DNA of 42,230 bases from an uncultured Zetaproteobacteria bacterium. Lineage in GTDB: Bacteria > Pseudomonadota > Zetaproteobacteria > Mariprofundales > Mariprofundaceae. Under the pieces are notes generated by a model that was not told where the DNA came from, made no database searches, and saw nothing but the letters and a program-made list of their open reading frames with translations. Position numbers and translations under genes: made by a program. This document shows, in pieces, positions 35,172 through 42,230 of this stretch. The stretch covers positions 1 to 42,230 of the forward strand of contig CAMZLG010000079.1 in assembly GCA_947311495.1 (NCBI GenBank), given 5' to 3'. How positions within the stretch are numbered: position 1 is the stretch's first letter; every line of letters starts with the position of its first letter.

Positions 35172-35179
35172 ATTCTTCC

Positions 35180-35866
35180 TTAAAGTATCCACAATATTAT
35201 ACTCATGCCCAGTGCTGCTAAAGGCATGTTCCAGCCTTGTGCGATAAGTGCGCGAATCATGGATGCAGCAAACCCTGCGATAAGTGTGGCAACAATAAAC
35301 TGTTGCCAGTTGATGCCATGGTAAAGCTGAAGTGCCCAAGCGCAAATCACACTGGAGCTTAAGACCAATATTAAATGCCCAGCCAAGGTTTGAAAGGGAT
35401 TGGTGGATAAACCCAAACGCATACCGCGCCCTAGTTTGTCCAGTATTTCAGCGCCGCTCCATGCAAGGCTTAAACTTAAGCCTACACCAAAACCAAGTTC
35501 AGGGGCTTGATAAAATAAGGATGCTGCAATACTTAAGCTGAGTAATAACGTTAACCATGGTGTTGGTTGCCTGATTTGTTCGGGCGTGGTGTGCCAACAT
35601 AAGCGTAAATGCCGCGAGAAAGCACTGTTTTTGCGAGTGCTTAATGCTATAACCAACACAAAGAGGGATAGTGAGAGCAGTGGCATGGCTGTGTTTTCAT
35701 ATGCTGGCCAGACCAATATCCAAATGGTGAACAGGGGTGGCATATACAAACGGATGGACGAAGGGTTAATACCTTTGCGGGTTAACACCACAGATAACCA
35801 TAAAAATTGGATTAGTCCTATGCCAAACAATGCGGTGAGTAGCATGTCACTATCTGAAATCATCAT
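35180..35866 (-). CDS. Polytopic membrane protein, unassigned
   Basis: About 228 residues with seven or eight hydrophobic segments; the longer frame starts at a TTG (35884), and adjacent ATGs at 35866 and 35863 are more likely. No close family was recognised. The C-terminal half (LAWSGAEILDKLGRGMRLG, NPFQTLAGHLILVLSS, AASMIRALIAQGWNMPLAALGMSII) loosely follows the layout of CTP-dependent polyprenol or phytol kinases and CdsA-like enzymes. Those have GD...GR, K...EG and late E...DN motifs, but here the acidic key residues are missing or shifted. It is therefore either a diverged member or an unrelated protein. It lies eight bases upstream of nadC. Confidence 0.65.
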   Translation of the reverse strand: MMISDSDMLLTALFGIGLIQFLWLSVVLTRKGINPSSIRLYMPPLFTIWILVWPAYENTAMPLLSLSLFVLVIALSTRKNSAFSRHLRLCWHTTPEQIRQPTPWLTLLLSLSIAASLFYQAPELGFGVGLSLSLAWSGAEILDKLGRGMRLGLSTNPFQTLAGHLILVLSSSVICAWALQLYHGINWQQFIVATLIAGFAASMIRALIAQGWNMPLAALGMSIILWIL

Positions 35867-35977
35867 GGACAAACTATTAAACAATCTGAAAGGATGTCGA
35901 TGATTTATTTTGTGTTTGTAAAAACGGATGCATAGACTAAGCTTTCGCTGCTTGGATTTTGAAGGGAGATACAGACC

Positions 35978-37111
35978 ATGACGCGTATTGCAATTCCTGC
36001 TGAAACAGCTGCCAATGAAACCCGTGTGGCAGCAACACCTGAAACCGTTAAAAAGTATATTGCCTTAGGGTGTGAAGTTGTGGTGCAAAAGGGTGCGGGT
36101 GAGGCTGCCTTTTTTACCGATGCGGCTTATCAAGAGGCGGGTGCAAGCCTTGCTGATGATTTTGCCTCTGTGGTTGATGGTGCAAATATTGTGCTTAAAA
36201 TTCAACCGCTTAATAAAGATGAAATGAAGGTTGTTGGCAAAGGTGCTGTGATTGCCTCCCTACATGCGCCCTTTACGAACCCATTATTAAACGATTATGC
36301 CAAGCATGGTTTAACCTCTTTTTGTATGGAAATGATTCCACGCACATCACGCGCACAAAGCATGGATGTGTTGTCATCGCAAGCCAATATTGCAGGTTAT
36401 AAAGCTGTGCTTTTAGCCCTTGAGCATTATCAAAAATTTATGCCTATGCTGATGACAGCTGCAGGCACAGTGCAATCGGCGAAAGTATTGATTATGGGTG
36501 CAGGTGTGGCTGGGCTTCAAGCCATTGCCACGGCACGCCGCTTGGGTGCGATGGTGGAAGCCTTTGATGTTCGCGCTGCTGCCAAAGAACAAGTGGAAAG
36601 TTTGGGTGCGAAATTTGTGGAAGTGCCGCAAGATGAGGATGCAGAAGATGCTGGCGGTTATGCCAAAGAAATGTCGGACGAATACAAGCAAAAACAAGCC
36701 GAACTCATTGCAGAACATGCTGCCAAAGCCGACATTGTGATTACCACGGCATTGATACCAGGCAGACCTGCACCTGTGTTGATTACCGAAGAGACGGTTG
36801 CTAAAATGAAACAAGGCTCGGTGATTGTGGATATGGCAGTGGAAGCGGGCGGCAATTGCCCACTGTCTGAAAAAGATGCGATATACACCAAAGATGGTGT
36901 GACTTTTGTAGGGGTGAGTAATATCCCTGCGACATTGGCAACCGATGCCAGCGCCTTGTATGCGAAGAACATGTTAAACTTTATGGGTTTGATGCTGGAT
37001 AAAGAAACGGGTGATTTAAATATTGACCGCGAAGATGATATTATTCAAGGCTCGCTGCTCTGCATGGATGGCGAGTTTCTAAAACCTGATTTATTGAAAG
37101 GGAGTGCATAA
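35978..37111 (+). CDS. pntAA: Proton-translocating NAD(P) transhydrogenase, subunit alpha-1 (NAD-binding)
   Basis: This is the soluble domain I of the enzyme that uses the proton gradient to reduce NADP with NADH. The 377-residue protein begins [31 protein letters not shown]. It has [28 protein letters not shown], the Rossmann motif [22 protein letters not shown], the [15 protein letters not shown] loop, [14 protein letters not shown] and [16 protein letters not shown]. The alpha subunit is split into PntAA and PntAB, as in Rhodospirillum. GAAGGGAGAT precedes the ATG. The stop overlaps the next start by one base. Confidence 0.96.
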   Translation: MTRIAIPAETAANETRVAATPETVKKYIALGCEVVVQKGAGEAAFFTDAAYQEAGASLADDFASVVDGANIVLKIQPLNKDEMKVVGKGAVIASLHAPFTNPLLNDYAKHGLTSFCMEMIPRTSRAQSMDVLSSQANIAGYKAVLLALEHYQKFMPMLMTAAGTVQSAKVLIMGAGVAGLQAIATARRLGAMVEAFDVRAAAKEQVESLGAKFVEVPQDEDAEDAGGYAKEMSDEYKQKQAELIAEHAAKADIVITTALIPGRPAPVLITEETVAKMKQGSVIVDMAVEAGGNCPLSEKDAIYTKDGVTFVGVSNIPATLATDASALYAKNMLNFMGLMLDKETGDLNIDREDDIIQGSLLCMDGEFLKPDLLKGSA

Positions 37112-37467
37112 TGTGTGGTTCTGGAAATTGTGATTTAACAACGCATGCAGCCATGATGCATGATGCGGCAGCGGGGGGTGCTACGGCTGACCCGATTGTG
37201 ATGTCATTTACGGTGTTTATTTTGGCTATTTTTGTGGGTTATCATGTGGTGTGGAATGTAACACCAGCCTTGCATACGCCATTGATGAGTGTAACCAATT
37301 CATTGTCGAGTATTGTGATTGTGGGTGCAATTATTGCATCAGGGCCGATTGAAATGAATTTGGCAACGGTGTTGGGTTTGATTGCCGTAGGTTTAGCATC
37401 GGTGAATATTTTTGGCGGATTTATGGTCACGCAACGTATGCTTGCGATGTTTAAGAAGCGCGGTTAA
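37111..37467 (+). CDS. pntAB: Transhydrogenase subunit alpha-2 (membrane)
   Basis: A 118-residue membrane subunit with three to four helices: [41 protein letters not shown] and [28 protein letters not shown]. The segments [14 protein letters not shown] and [13 protein letters not shown] are diagnostic for PntAB. With PntB it forms the proton channel. The first eight residues, MCGSGNCD, add two cysteines before a His/Met/Ala-rich stretch ([13 protein letters not shown]); such an extension is not typical and its purpose is unknown. Co-translated with pntAA, ten bases before pntB. Confidence 0.95.
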   Translation: MCGSGNCDLTTHAAMMHDAAAGGATADPIVMSFTVFILAIFVGYHVVWNVTPALHTPLMSVTNSLSSIVIVGAIIASGPIEMNLATVLGLIAVGLASVNIFGGFMVTQRMLAMFKKRG

Positions 37468-37476
37468 GGGGAAGAT

Positions 37477-38880
37477 ATGTTATCAGCAAATATGACTGAA
37501 TTGGCTTATTTGGTCGCTTCTATTTTAGTAATTTTAGCGCTCAAAGGGTTGTCGTCGCCTGAATCATCGCGCCGTGGCAATATGTTTGGCATGTTGGGCA
37601 TGGGTATTGCTGTGTTTGTGACATTGCAATTGGATGGCATTGAGAATTACACATGGATTGCGGTAGCGATTGGTATTGGTGCTATTATTGGGGGCACAGC
37701 AGCGAAGAAAGTACCGATGACAAGCATGCCAGAAACTGTTGCTTTTATGCATGCACTGGTCGGGCTTGCAGCGGTATTGATTGCCGTATCTGCGTTTTTA
37801 AACCCAGTGGCTTACGGCATTGCAGATGCCAGTGGAGCGATGCATGCAGCAAGTCGCATTGAACTATTTTTAGGCACATTTATTGGCGCGATTACATTCA
37901 CTGCATCCTTGATAGCATTTGGCAAACTCAAAGGGTTTGTGTCAGGCAATCCTGTCACTTTCTCAGGGCAACATTTGCTCAATCTTATTTTAGGTGTGGT
38001 GATGGTAGGTGCAGGTATCATGTTCTGCATGACTGAATCAGCCACAGCATTTTTGGTGATGTTATCCATTGCGCTTGTCTTGGGTGTATTGCTGATTATT
38101 CCGATTGGTGGCGCGGATATGCCTGTGATTGTGTCCATGTTAAACTCGTATTCAGGTTGGGCAGCGGCAGGTATTGGTTTCACATTGGGCAACAATATGC
38201 TGATTGTCGCAGGTGCGCTGGTGGGTTCATCAGGTGCAATTCTTTCGTATATCATGTGCAAAGCGATGAACCGTTCATTGTTTAATGTTTTGCTCGGCGG
38301 TTTTGGTTCGGATACATCTGATTCAGGTTCTCCCACAGCAGAGGTCGGCACGCGACCTGTGCGCTCGGGCGCTGCAGAAGATGCAGCATTTTTGCTTAAA
38401 AATGCACGCAGTGTGGTGATTATTCCGGGGTATGGCTTGGCTGTGGCAAGGGCGCAACATGCACTTAAAGAGTTGGTTGAGGTTTTGCAAGAGCAAGGTG
38501 TGAAAGTACGCTTTGCGATTCACCCTGTGGCAGGGCGTATGCCGGGTCACATGAATGTGTTGTTGGCTGAAGCGGATGTACCTTATGATATTGTGGAAGA
38601 AATGGATGAGATTAATCCAGAATTTTCGGATACCGATGTGGCGCTTGTGATTGGTGCGAATGATGTGGTGAACCCTGCAGCGAAAACGGACAAGTCTAGC
38701 CCCATTTATGGTATGCCCATTTTGGAAGTGACCAAAGCCGAACACGTGTTGGTGATTAAACGCTCATTATCGGTGGGTTATGCAGGTTTGGATAATGATT
38801 TGTTTTACATGGATAAAACCATGATGATTTTTGATGATGCAAAAAAAGCATGCGAGGCTATGCTTCACGCCATCGAATAA
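37477..38880 (+). CDS. pntB: Transhydrogenase subunit beta (membrane domain plus NADP-binding domain)
   Basis: A 467-residue protein with about nine membrane helices (about 5-265) and a C-terminal NADP-binding domain III (about 285-467). Membrane marks include [60 protein letters not shown] and [16 protein letters not shown]. Domain III has [61 protein letters not shown] and [15 protein letters not shown]. All are standard, so a working NADPH-forming pump is expected. It ends the three-gene pnt set. Confidence 0.97.
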   Translation: MLSANMTELAYLVASILVILALKGLSSPESSRRGNMFGMLGMGIAVFVTLQLDGIENYTWIAVAIGIGAIIGGTAAKKVPMTSMPETVAFMHALVGLAAVLIAVSAFLNPVAYGIADASGAMHAASRIELFLGTFIGAITFTASLIAFGKLKGFVSGNPVTFSGQHLLNLILGVVMVGAGIMFCMTESATAFLVMLSIALVLGVLLIIPIGGADMPVIVSMLNSYSGWAAAGIGFTLGNNMLIVAGALVGSSGAILSYIMCKAMNRSLFNVLLGGFGSDTSDSGSPTAEVGTRPVRSGAAEDAAFLLKNARSVVIIPGYGLAVARAQHALKELVEVLQEQGVKVRFAIHPVAGRMPGHMNVLLAEADVPYDIVEEMDEINPEFSDTDVALVIGANDVVNPAAKTDKSSPIYGMPILEVTKAEHVLVIKRSLSVGYAGLDNDLFYMDKTMMIFDDAKKACEAMLHAIE

Positions 38881-38904
38881 GTTTTAAGTACGGAGATTGA
38901 ACAT

Positions 38905-39279
38905 ATGAAGACATTAAAAGTAATGGTTGTTGCAGGTATGCTGGCGTTGTTCCCAGTGCAAGCTTCTGCAGGTGATTATGAAGTACAAAACGTTATGGAT
39001 GATGCATTATATGGTGCAGGTGTTGGCGCAATGGTTGGTCTAGGTTTAATGCTGCTTACAGATAAACCCACGAATAATTGGAATTATGTTTCTCGCGGTT
39101 TGGGTATTGGTATTATTGCAGGTGCGGCTTATGGGGTTGCGCGTTCGTCAAAAGCATTTGCTCAAATTGAAGATGGTGAAATTCAATTGGGTATGCCAAC
39201 ACCACAGGTTGCATTTCAAGAAACATCTGTTGGTTTAGGTATGGTTGTTTCAACAGACCTTATCGGTGGTCACTTTTAA
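38905..39279 (+). CDS. Small glycine-rich exported protein
   Basis: A 124-residue protein of no recognised family. It has a clear signal peptide, MKTLKVMVVAGMLALFPVQASA-GD. Two glycine-rich hydrophobic segments follow (YGAGVGAMVGLGLMLLT and SRGLGIGIIAGAAYGVA), resembling glycine-zipper membrane elements, and the C-terminus ends in Phe (TDLIGGHF). GGAGATTGAAC before the ATG supports translation. It is 24 bases after pntB and ahead of a strong terminator, so it is probably the last gene of that transcript. An envelope location is likely; the role is unknown. Confidence 0.72.
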   Translation: MKTLKVMVVAGMLALFPVQASAGDYEVQNVMDDALYGAGVGAMVGLGLMLLTDKPTNNWNYVSRGLGIGIIAGAAYGVARSSKAFAQIEDGEIQLGMPTPQVAFQETSVGLGMVVSTDLIGGHF

Positions 39280-39305
39280 GGAACAGAAAGTAAGGTTTTC
39301 GATTT

Positions 39306-39332
39306 AAGGCATCCGTATTGGGTGCCTTTTTT
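39306..39332 (+). terminator. Rho-independent terminator after the pnt unit
   Basis: Nine-pair stem AAGGCATCC (39306-39314) with GGGTGCCTT (39320-39328), including one G-T pair, a five-base loop GTATT, and a run of six T ending the stem. It directly precedes the end of the convergent cytochrome gene. Confidence 0.9.
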
Positions 39333-39336
39333 ATGA

Positions 39337-39753
39337 CTATTTTAATGTTTTTAGATATTCAATCACAGCGCGGCGATTGTTTTCATCTTGCATGGCTGGA
39401 AGCGTGGGCATCGTTAAACCAAAAGGGTTACTTTCCGCCAAATTTTGAGCAGCAACATCTGTTTTGGCAAGTGCTTCAGGGCTTGTAAGCCAAGTATTTA
39501 TCCATGTTTCATCATGCCGCTCTAATACACCTTGGAGTCCAGACGCACCAATGGTGCTGTATTCATAAGAAATGTTATGACAATGCGAACAGATGTTTGT
39601 AAAAAGCTCTTTACCCCTTTCAAGGCTAGTCTCTTCAACGACTTTTAAAGGTGGCTCGCTGGTGTTTTCTTCAGCAAACAATGGCGTTGCTGTTTGGCTC
39701 AGTGCAATCAATAAAGATGAGGCATATACATACATAGTTATTCTCGGTGACAT
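39337..39753 (-). CDS. Small periplasmic c-type cytochrome
   Basis: A monohaem cytochrome c of about 138 residues from the ATG at 39753 (MSPRITMYVYASS). The frame is open to an ATG at 39777 and another start lies at 39735, so the exact start is uncertain. A signal sequence ends near PLFA-EE. The haem site is NICSHCHNIS (CxxCH), and a distal Met ligand is likely in FGLTMPTLPAM. The end VIEYLKTLK is typical of the last helix of class I cytochromes. It would carry electrons in the periplasm; the partner oxidase or reductase is not in the window. Confidence 0.88.
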   Translation of the reverse strand: MSPRITMYVYASSLLIALSQTATPLFAEENTSEPPLKVVEETSLERGKELFTNICSHCHNISYEYSTIGASGLQGVLERHDETWINTWLTSPEALAKTDVAAQNLAESNPFGLTMPTLPAMQDENNRRAVIEYLKTLK

Positions 39754-39793
39754 TTGCTTATCTTTGCCTGAACACATTAAAAAATCAAGCCTT

Positions 39794-40909
39794 CTATGTG
39801 CGGATTAGATATATTGTTTCTTTGGTGAATGCCCACAAGGCACGCCCTACCTGTTTGAGGCGGGTGCGAATAAAGTTACATTTGACGCAACCACCACCAG
39901 CAACTTGAGCTCGAATTTCTTCGCGGGGATAAATGGTTTCACACCAAAATTCAATGCGATGTGACAAGCTTGGTAACATGCGAGAAAATAAACGTTCTGC
40001 CAAATAAGGGATAACCGCATGGTTCATGAACCGTTTGAATAAACGCTTTTCGATAATGCCCATTTTCGGCTTTATGTGTTGCAAAAATTCATCAGTAACA
40101 GGTGCGTCCATATGTTCTTTGGCATAAGATAATGCATAAAAACAAGGGCGTTCAAGCTTGTATTCATGAATACCCTGTAAAACACCTTCCCATAAGCCTT
40201 GTTTTTCCACCTGTTTGGCTAACAAAGCAATATCATACAACCAAATTAGACGTTCAAAAGAGTGCTTGAGTGCGTGAAAACACAAATAAGGCAACATAAC
40301 GCGAGGGTGAACCAGCAGTGCTTTCTCGCCAGCAAGTTTGCCTTCTTTGGCATATTTAAAGAAATCGTCAACATTGAGAGGCGTGATATGTTTCCAAGCT
40401 TGAATCCGCTCTGAACCAATGGGTTCAATGTGTAAATCCAAGGGGATATCACCAAGTTTGAACAGCATAGGGTAGGCATTAATGGGGCGAAAGTGTAAGT
40501 TATTGCCAGCAACCTGTTTTGCCATCATCAAATGCTTCTTATCGAATAAAATATCAATGTCAGTATGGGGGCGCAAGTAAGATTGAGGATATAAAGTTTC
40601 ACTGACCGCGACACCACGCATACAAATAGTGGGAATATTTGCCTCATTGTAAGCGCGAAGAACGCGGCTAGTTGTATTTTTAAGACGTAATGCTTCAGCT
40701 GCAAATATATGTTCATCCATGGGATTTAAGAGCCATGGTTTGACGGTTTCTTTTTGAGCTGTGCTCAAAGATGCCCACAGCACAGGGAACATGGCATCAG
40801 CCTGGGCAAGTGTCCAAAAGTCCGTGTTGGTGAGGGTATGTTCGGGAATATCACCTGCTAAAAGTGCACATGCTGACTCACGATAAGACCAAAAAGAAAG
40901 TGGCTTCAT
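39794..40909 (-). CDS. Nucleotidyltransferase-fold protein (PF14907-like)
   Basis: A 371-residue protein. The N-terminal half has the nucleotidyltransferase core CMRGVAVSETLYPQSYLRPHTDIDILFDKKHL (about 97-126) with the DxD pair Asp117/Asp119. A helical C-terminal region follows, including PYLCFHALKHSFERLIWLYDIALLAKQ. This matches the uncharacterised nucleotidyltransferase family seen near peptide-maturation, lasso-peptide and PqqD/HprK-like gene sets, where its reaction is unknown. The C-terminus has two close cysteines (GGGCVKCNF). It is divergent from the two cysteine-rich genes with 121 bases between starts, so shared regulation with that locus is likely. Confidence 0.8.
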   Translation of the reverse strand: MKPLSFWSYRESACALLAGDIPEHTLTNTDFWTLAQADAMFPVLWASLSTAQKETVKPWLLNPMDEHIFAAEALRLKNTTSRVLRAYNEANIPTICMRGVAVSETLYPQSYLRPHTDIDILFDKKHLMMAKQVAGNNLHFRPINAYPMLFKLGDIPLDLHIEPIGSERIQAWKHITPLNVDDFFKYAKEGKLAGEKALLVHPRVMLPYLCFHALKHSFERLIWLYDIALLAKQVEKQGLWEGVLQGIHEYKLERPCFYALSYAKEHMDAPVTDEFLQHIKPKMGIIEKRLFKRFMNHAVIPYLAERLFSRMLPSLSHRIEFWCETIYPREEIRAQVAGGGCVKCNFIRTRLKQVGRALWAFTKETIYLIRT

Positions 40910-41030
40910 ATCACAACCATACGCAGTATATTTGATAAAATCCAGAGAGTTATGCTATGCTTGCATTTATGGTACAGTTTACAAATTGTGTTTTTTATAA
41001 ATATTTATTGCTCTTGAGGAAAATCTTATC
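40910..41030. promoter_or_regulatory. Divergent promoter region of the cysteine-rich peptide locus
   Basis: 121 AT-rich bases between two divergent starts, the only place where promoters for both sides can lie. Several TATA-like hexamers occur (for example TATAAA near 40996), but no confident -35/-10 pair was identified. The TTGAGGA at 41014-41020 is the likely ribosome binding site for the TTG start at 41031. Confidence 0.35.
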
Positions 41031-41432
41031 TTGAAACAAACAGATAATGTTCGGCGAAAGCTCATTCAAGCTTCTGTGTATATGCCTCCAGTCATACTTG
41101 GCTCAATGGTTGCTACACCTCGTACAGTTATGGGTGCGATTGGTGCAACCAAGGTTTGTAACTTAACAGGTGGTGGTTCTGTTACGATAATCATTTCATC
41201 AGGTACCAATGCCTGTTGTCCGTGTATTCTAGGTGCAGTGAAATACAATGCTAAGAAGTGTGCGAAACAACGTTGTAAATTATCTTGTGGAACGAACTGC
41301 CCACCGGGCGTTATTGCAAAAATAAGATGCAAACAGTTTTGTAAGCTTTGTGGGTTCACACCTGCTGGGTGCAAAAAACCGTGTACGTGTATCCCACACC
41401 CAACAAAACCGGGCAAGTTCAAATGTATTTAG
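41031..41432 (+). CDS. Cysteine-rich protein with twin-arginine-type leader, copy 1
   Basis: A 133-residue protein starting with TTG; no in-frame ATG precedes the leader, and AGGA lies ten bases upstream. Residues 8-35 form the leader: Arg8-Arg9-Lys10, a moderately hydrophobic stretch, then PPVILGSMVATPRTVMG at 19-35. The remainder (about 98 residues) has 15 cysteines, at 43, 62, 63, 65, 77, 82, 86, 90, 100, 104, 107, 114, 118, 120 and 132, with many lysines. No known family was recognised. The leader resembles a Tat signal or a peptide-modification leader. With its neighbour and the radical SAM gene it looks like the substrate of a maturation system; a secreted metal-binding or disulfide-rich protein is the alternative. 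Confidence 0.82.
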   Translation: MKQTDNVRRKLIQASVYMPPVILGSMVATPRTVMGAIGATKVCNLTGGGSVTIIISSGTNACCPCILGAVKYNAKKCAKQRCKLSCGTNCPPGVIAKIRCKQFCKLCGFTPAGCKKPCTCIPHPTKPGKFKCI

Positions 41433-41447
41433 ATGAAGGAGTTTGAT

Positions 41448-41864
41448 ATGGATAAGCAAACAAGTTTGGCAAGAAGGAAACTTTTGAAGGTAGCTGTCTA
41501 CGCTCCCCCAGTCATCCTTGGTTCAATGGTCGCAACACCACGTACGGTGATGGGAATTGGCCCATGGATTCCACCGACTGACCCTATCGGCACAACATTA
41601 AATTGTACGCTCTGGGCAGGTGGGTCAGTGACGATTACGGTTTCTTCGGGTACGAATGCGTGTTGCCCATGTGTGCCAGGGTCAACTGGATTTAATACAA
41701 CAGTGTGCAACCAAAAGCGCTGCGAATTATCCTGTGGTACCAATTGTGCACCAGGCGTTTTAGCGACTGTTCGTTGTAAAGATTTCTGTAGAACGTGTGG
41801 GTTTACAGTAGCAGGTTGTAAGACTCCTTGTACGTGTAATGCGGGAACAGGAGCTTGTCCGTAA
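41448..41864 (+). CDS. Cysteine-rich protein with twin-arginine-type leader, copy 2
   Basis: A 138-residue paralogue of the preceding gene. The ATG at 41448 has AAGGAG six bases upstream and is preferred over the in-frame ATG at 41433. Residues 20-36 are identical to leader residues 19-35 of copy 1, and all nine base differences over those 17 codons are silent. It has 15 cysteines, at 53, 72, 73, 75, 87, 92, 96, 100, 110, 114, 117, 124, 128, 130 and 137; the first 14 have exactly the same spacing as in copy 1. It differs by a Pro-rich insert after the leader (IGPWIPPTDPIG) and fewer lysines. The function is unknown, presumably the same class of substrate. Confidence 0.85.
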   Translation: MDKQTSLARRKLLKVAVYAPPVILGSMVATPRTVMGIGPWIPPTDPIGTTLNCTLWAGGSVTITVSSGTNACCPCVPGSTGFNTTVCNQKRCELSCGTNCAPGVLATVRCKDFCRTCGFTVAGCKTPCTCNAGTGACP

Positions 41865-41884
41865 TTGTTGGTGCTCCTTCGCTA

Positions 41885-42230
41885 ATGCCACAACCACATT
41901 ATATTTTTCTTGAAGACGGGCGTTTTTTACTCGCCGTAACACATGGTTCTGATGATGAAGTCATTGTAATACATCCATTAGATACAGGTAAGCGGTTAAC
42001 ATTAAATGGTCAGTTTGCAGCAGCACTTAAACAGCAACTTCAAAATCTTCCCAGAAAAACAACATGTTTTAACCTTATCGAGAAACAACATCCTTGGTTA
42101 AAAGGTTTGTCAACGGCGCAGTTGTCACCTCATCGGACGGAGAAAATGGTCATTGGTGATGAATTGGGGTTGTTATTTTTAGAAATAACAGACCAATGTA
42201 ACGAGCAATGTATCCATTGTTATGCTTCAT
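41885..42230 (+). CDS. Radical SAM protein, partial (cut by right edge)
   Basis: The frame from the ATG at 41885 stays open for 115 codons to the window end. About 100 residues of N-terminal domain (MPQPHYIFLEDGRFLLAV...) come first. The segment LGLLFLEITDQCNEQCIHCYAS then shows the CxxxCxxC cluster motif (Cys105, Cys109, Cys112) preceded by the usual hydrophobic strand, as in SPASM-type peptide maturases. No good Shine-Dalgarno sequence precedes the ATG, and in-frame TTG or GTA codons further left are possible alternatives. The gene starts 20 bases after the second cysteine-rich gene, so it is very probably in the same operon and a candidate enzyme acting on those proteins. The rest lies outside the window. 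Confidence 0.88.
   Translation, partial: MPQPHYIFLEDGRFLLAVTHGSDDEVIVIHPLDTGKRLTLNGQFAAALKQQLQNLPRKTTCFNLIEKQHPWLKGLSTAQLSPHRTEKMVIGDELGLLFLEITDQCNEQCIHCYAS

Noticed and set aside
34338-35345. Long NadC form with a 58-residue extension
   Set aside because: The extension overlaps the upstream membrane-protein gene in another frame and has no NadC character; the ATG at 35171 gives the standard N-terminus.
41066-41743. Minus-strand open frames of 118 and 81 codons opposite the cysteine-rich genes
   Set aside because: They are mirror frames of the paralogues; the sense frames keep identical protein blocks through silent changes, which shows the sense strand is coding.
39794-42230. Lasso-peptide cluster, since PF14907-like proteins occur in such clusters
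   Set aside because: No asparagine-synthetase-like cyclase or transglutaminase-like protease is present, and the cysteine-rich genes do not resemble lasso precursors.

Overview
The window is one compact stretch of chromosome from a Gram-negative bacterium. It carries Kdo transferase (waaA), apolipoprotein N-acyltransferase (lnt), ExbB-ExbD-TonB with an outer-membrane receptor, and AmpD. Gene content (DSF-type rpfF/rpfC, a full SUF operon, pyrophosphate-type phosphofructokinase, three-subunit proton-translocating transhydrogenase) and moderate G+C suggest a proteobacterium of gamma- or zetaproteobacterial type. That placement is an inference; no rRNA or other clear taxonomic marker is present. 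There are no tRNA or rRNA genes, CRISPR arrays or intact insertion sequences, and no gene-free gap exceeds about 200 bases.

Layout. 1-932: the N-terminal part of waaA, cut by the left edge. 1084-4469: a convergent rpfF/rpfC pair, i.e. synthase and sensor kinase of a diffusible-signal-factor quorum system, without rpfG in view. 4612-11361 (minus strand): the SUF iron-sulfur operon, read as Rrf2 regulator, sufB, [GxxExxY gene], sufC, sufD, sufS, sufU, sufT. The GxxExxY gene lies between sufB and sufC and is flanked by near-perfect 26-bp inverted repeats. 11533-13142: PPi-phosphofructokinase and a small exported protein. 13200-15949 (minus): TPR protein, aroQ, accB, accC. 16066-17051: thiS-thiG. 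17249-19171: a LysR regulator divergent from an NAD(P)-binding protein, with dyad symmetries between them. 19176-22160 (minus): lnt, gpsA, Smr protein. 22218-24497: a TauE/SafE permease and a RhlE-like helicase.

24559-31507 (minus): a long co-directional block read as small secreted proteins, LytS-like sensor kinase, LytTR response regulator, TonB-dependent receptor, exbB, exbD, tonB. It looks like a self-contained, signal-controlled outer-membrane uptake unit. 31594-35866 (minus): membrane protein, nadC, birA, coaX, SPOR-like protein, ampD, a cofactor and murein-recycling group. BirA would biotinylate the AccB encoded about 19 kb away. 35978-39279: pntAA-pntAB-pntB and a small glycine-rich exported protein. 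39337-39753: a small cytochrome c.

The right end (39794-42230) is the most unusual part. Two tandem paralogues share an almost invariant twin-arginine leader and 15 cysteines, 14 of them at identical spacing. They are followed by the start of a radical SAM enzyme (CxxxCxxC visible just before the edge) and are divergent from a PF14907-type nucleotidyltransferase. This resembles a peptide-modification locus with cysteine-rich substrates. Only its left part is in the window, so its product and function are unknown.
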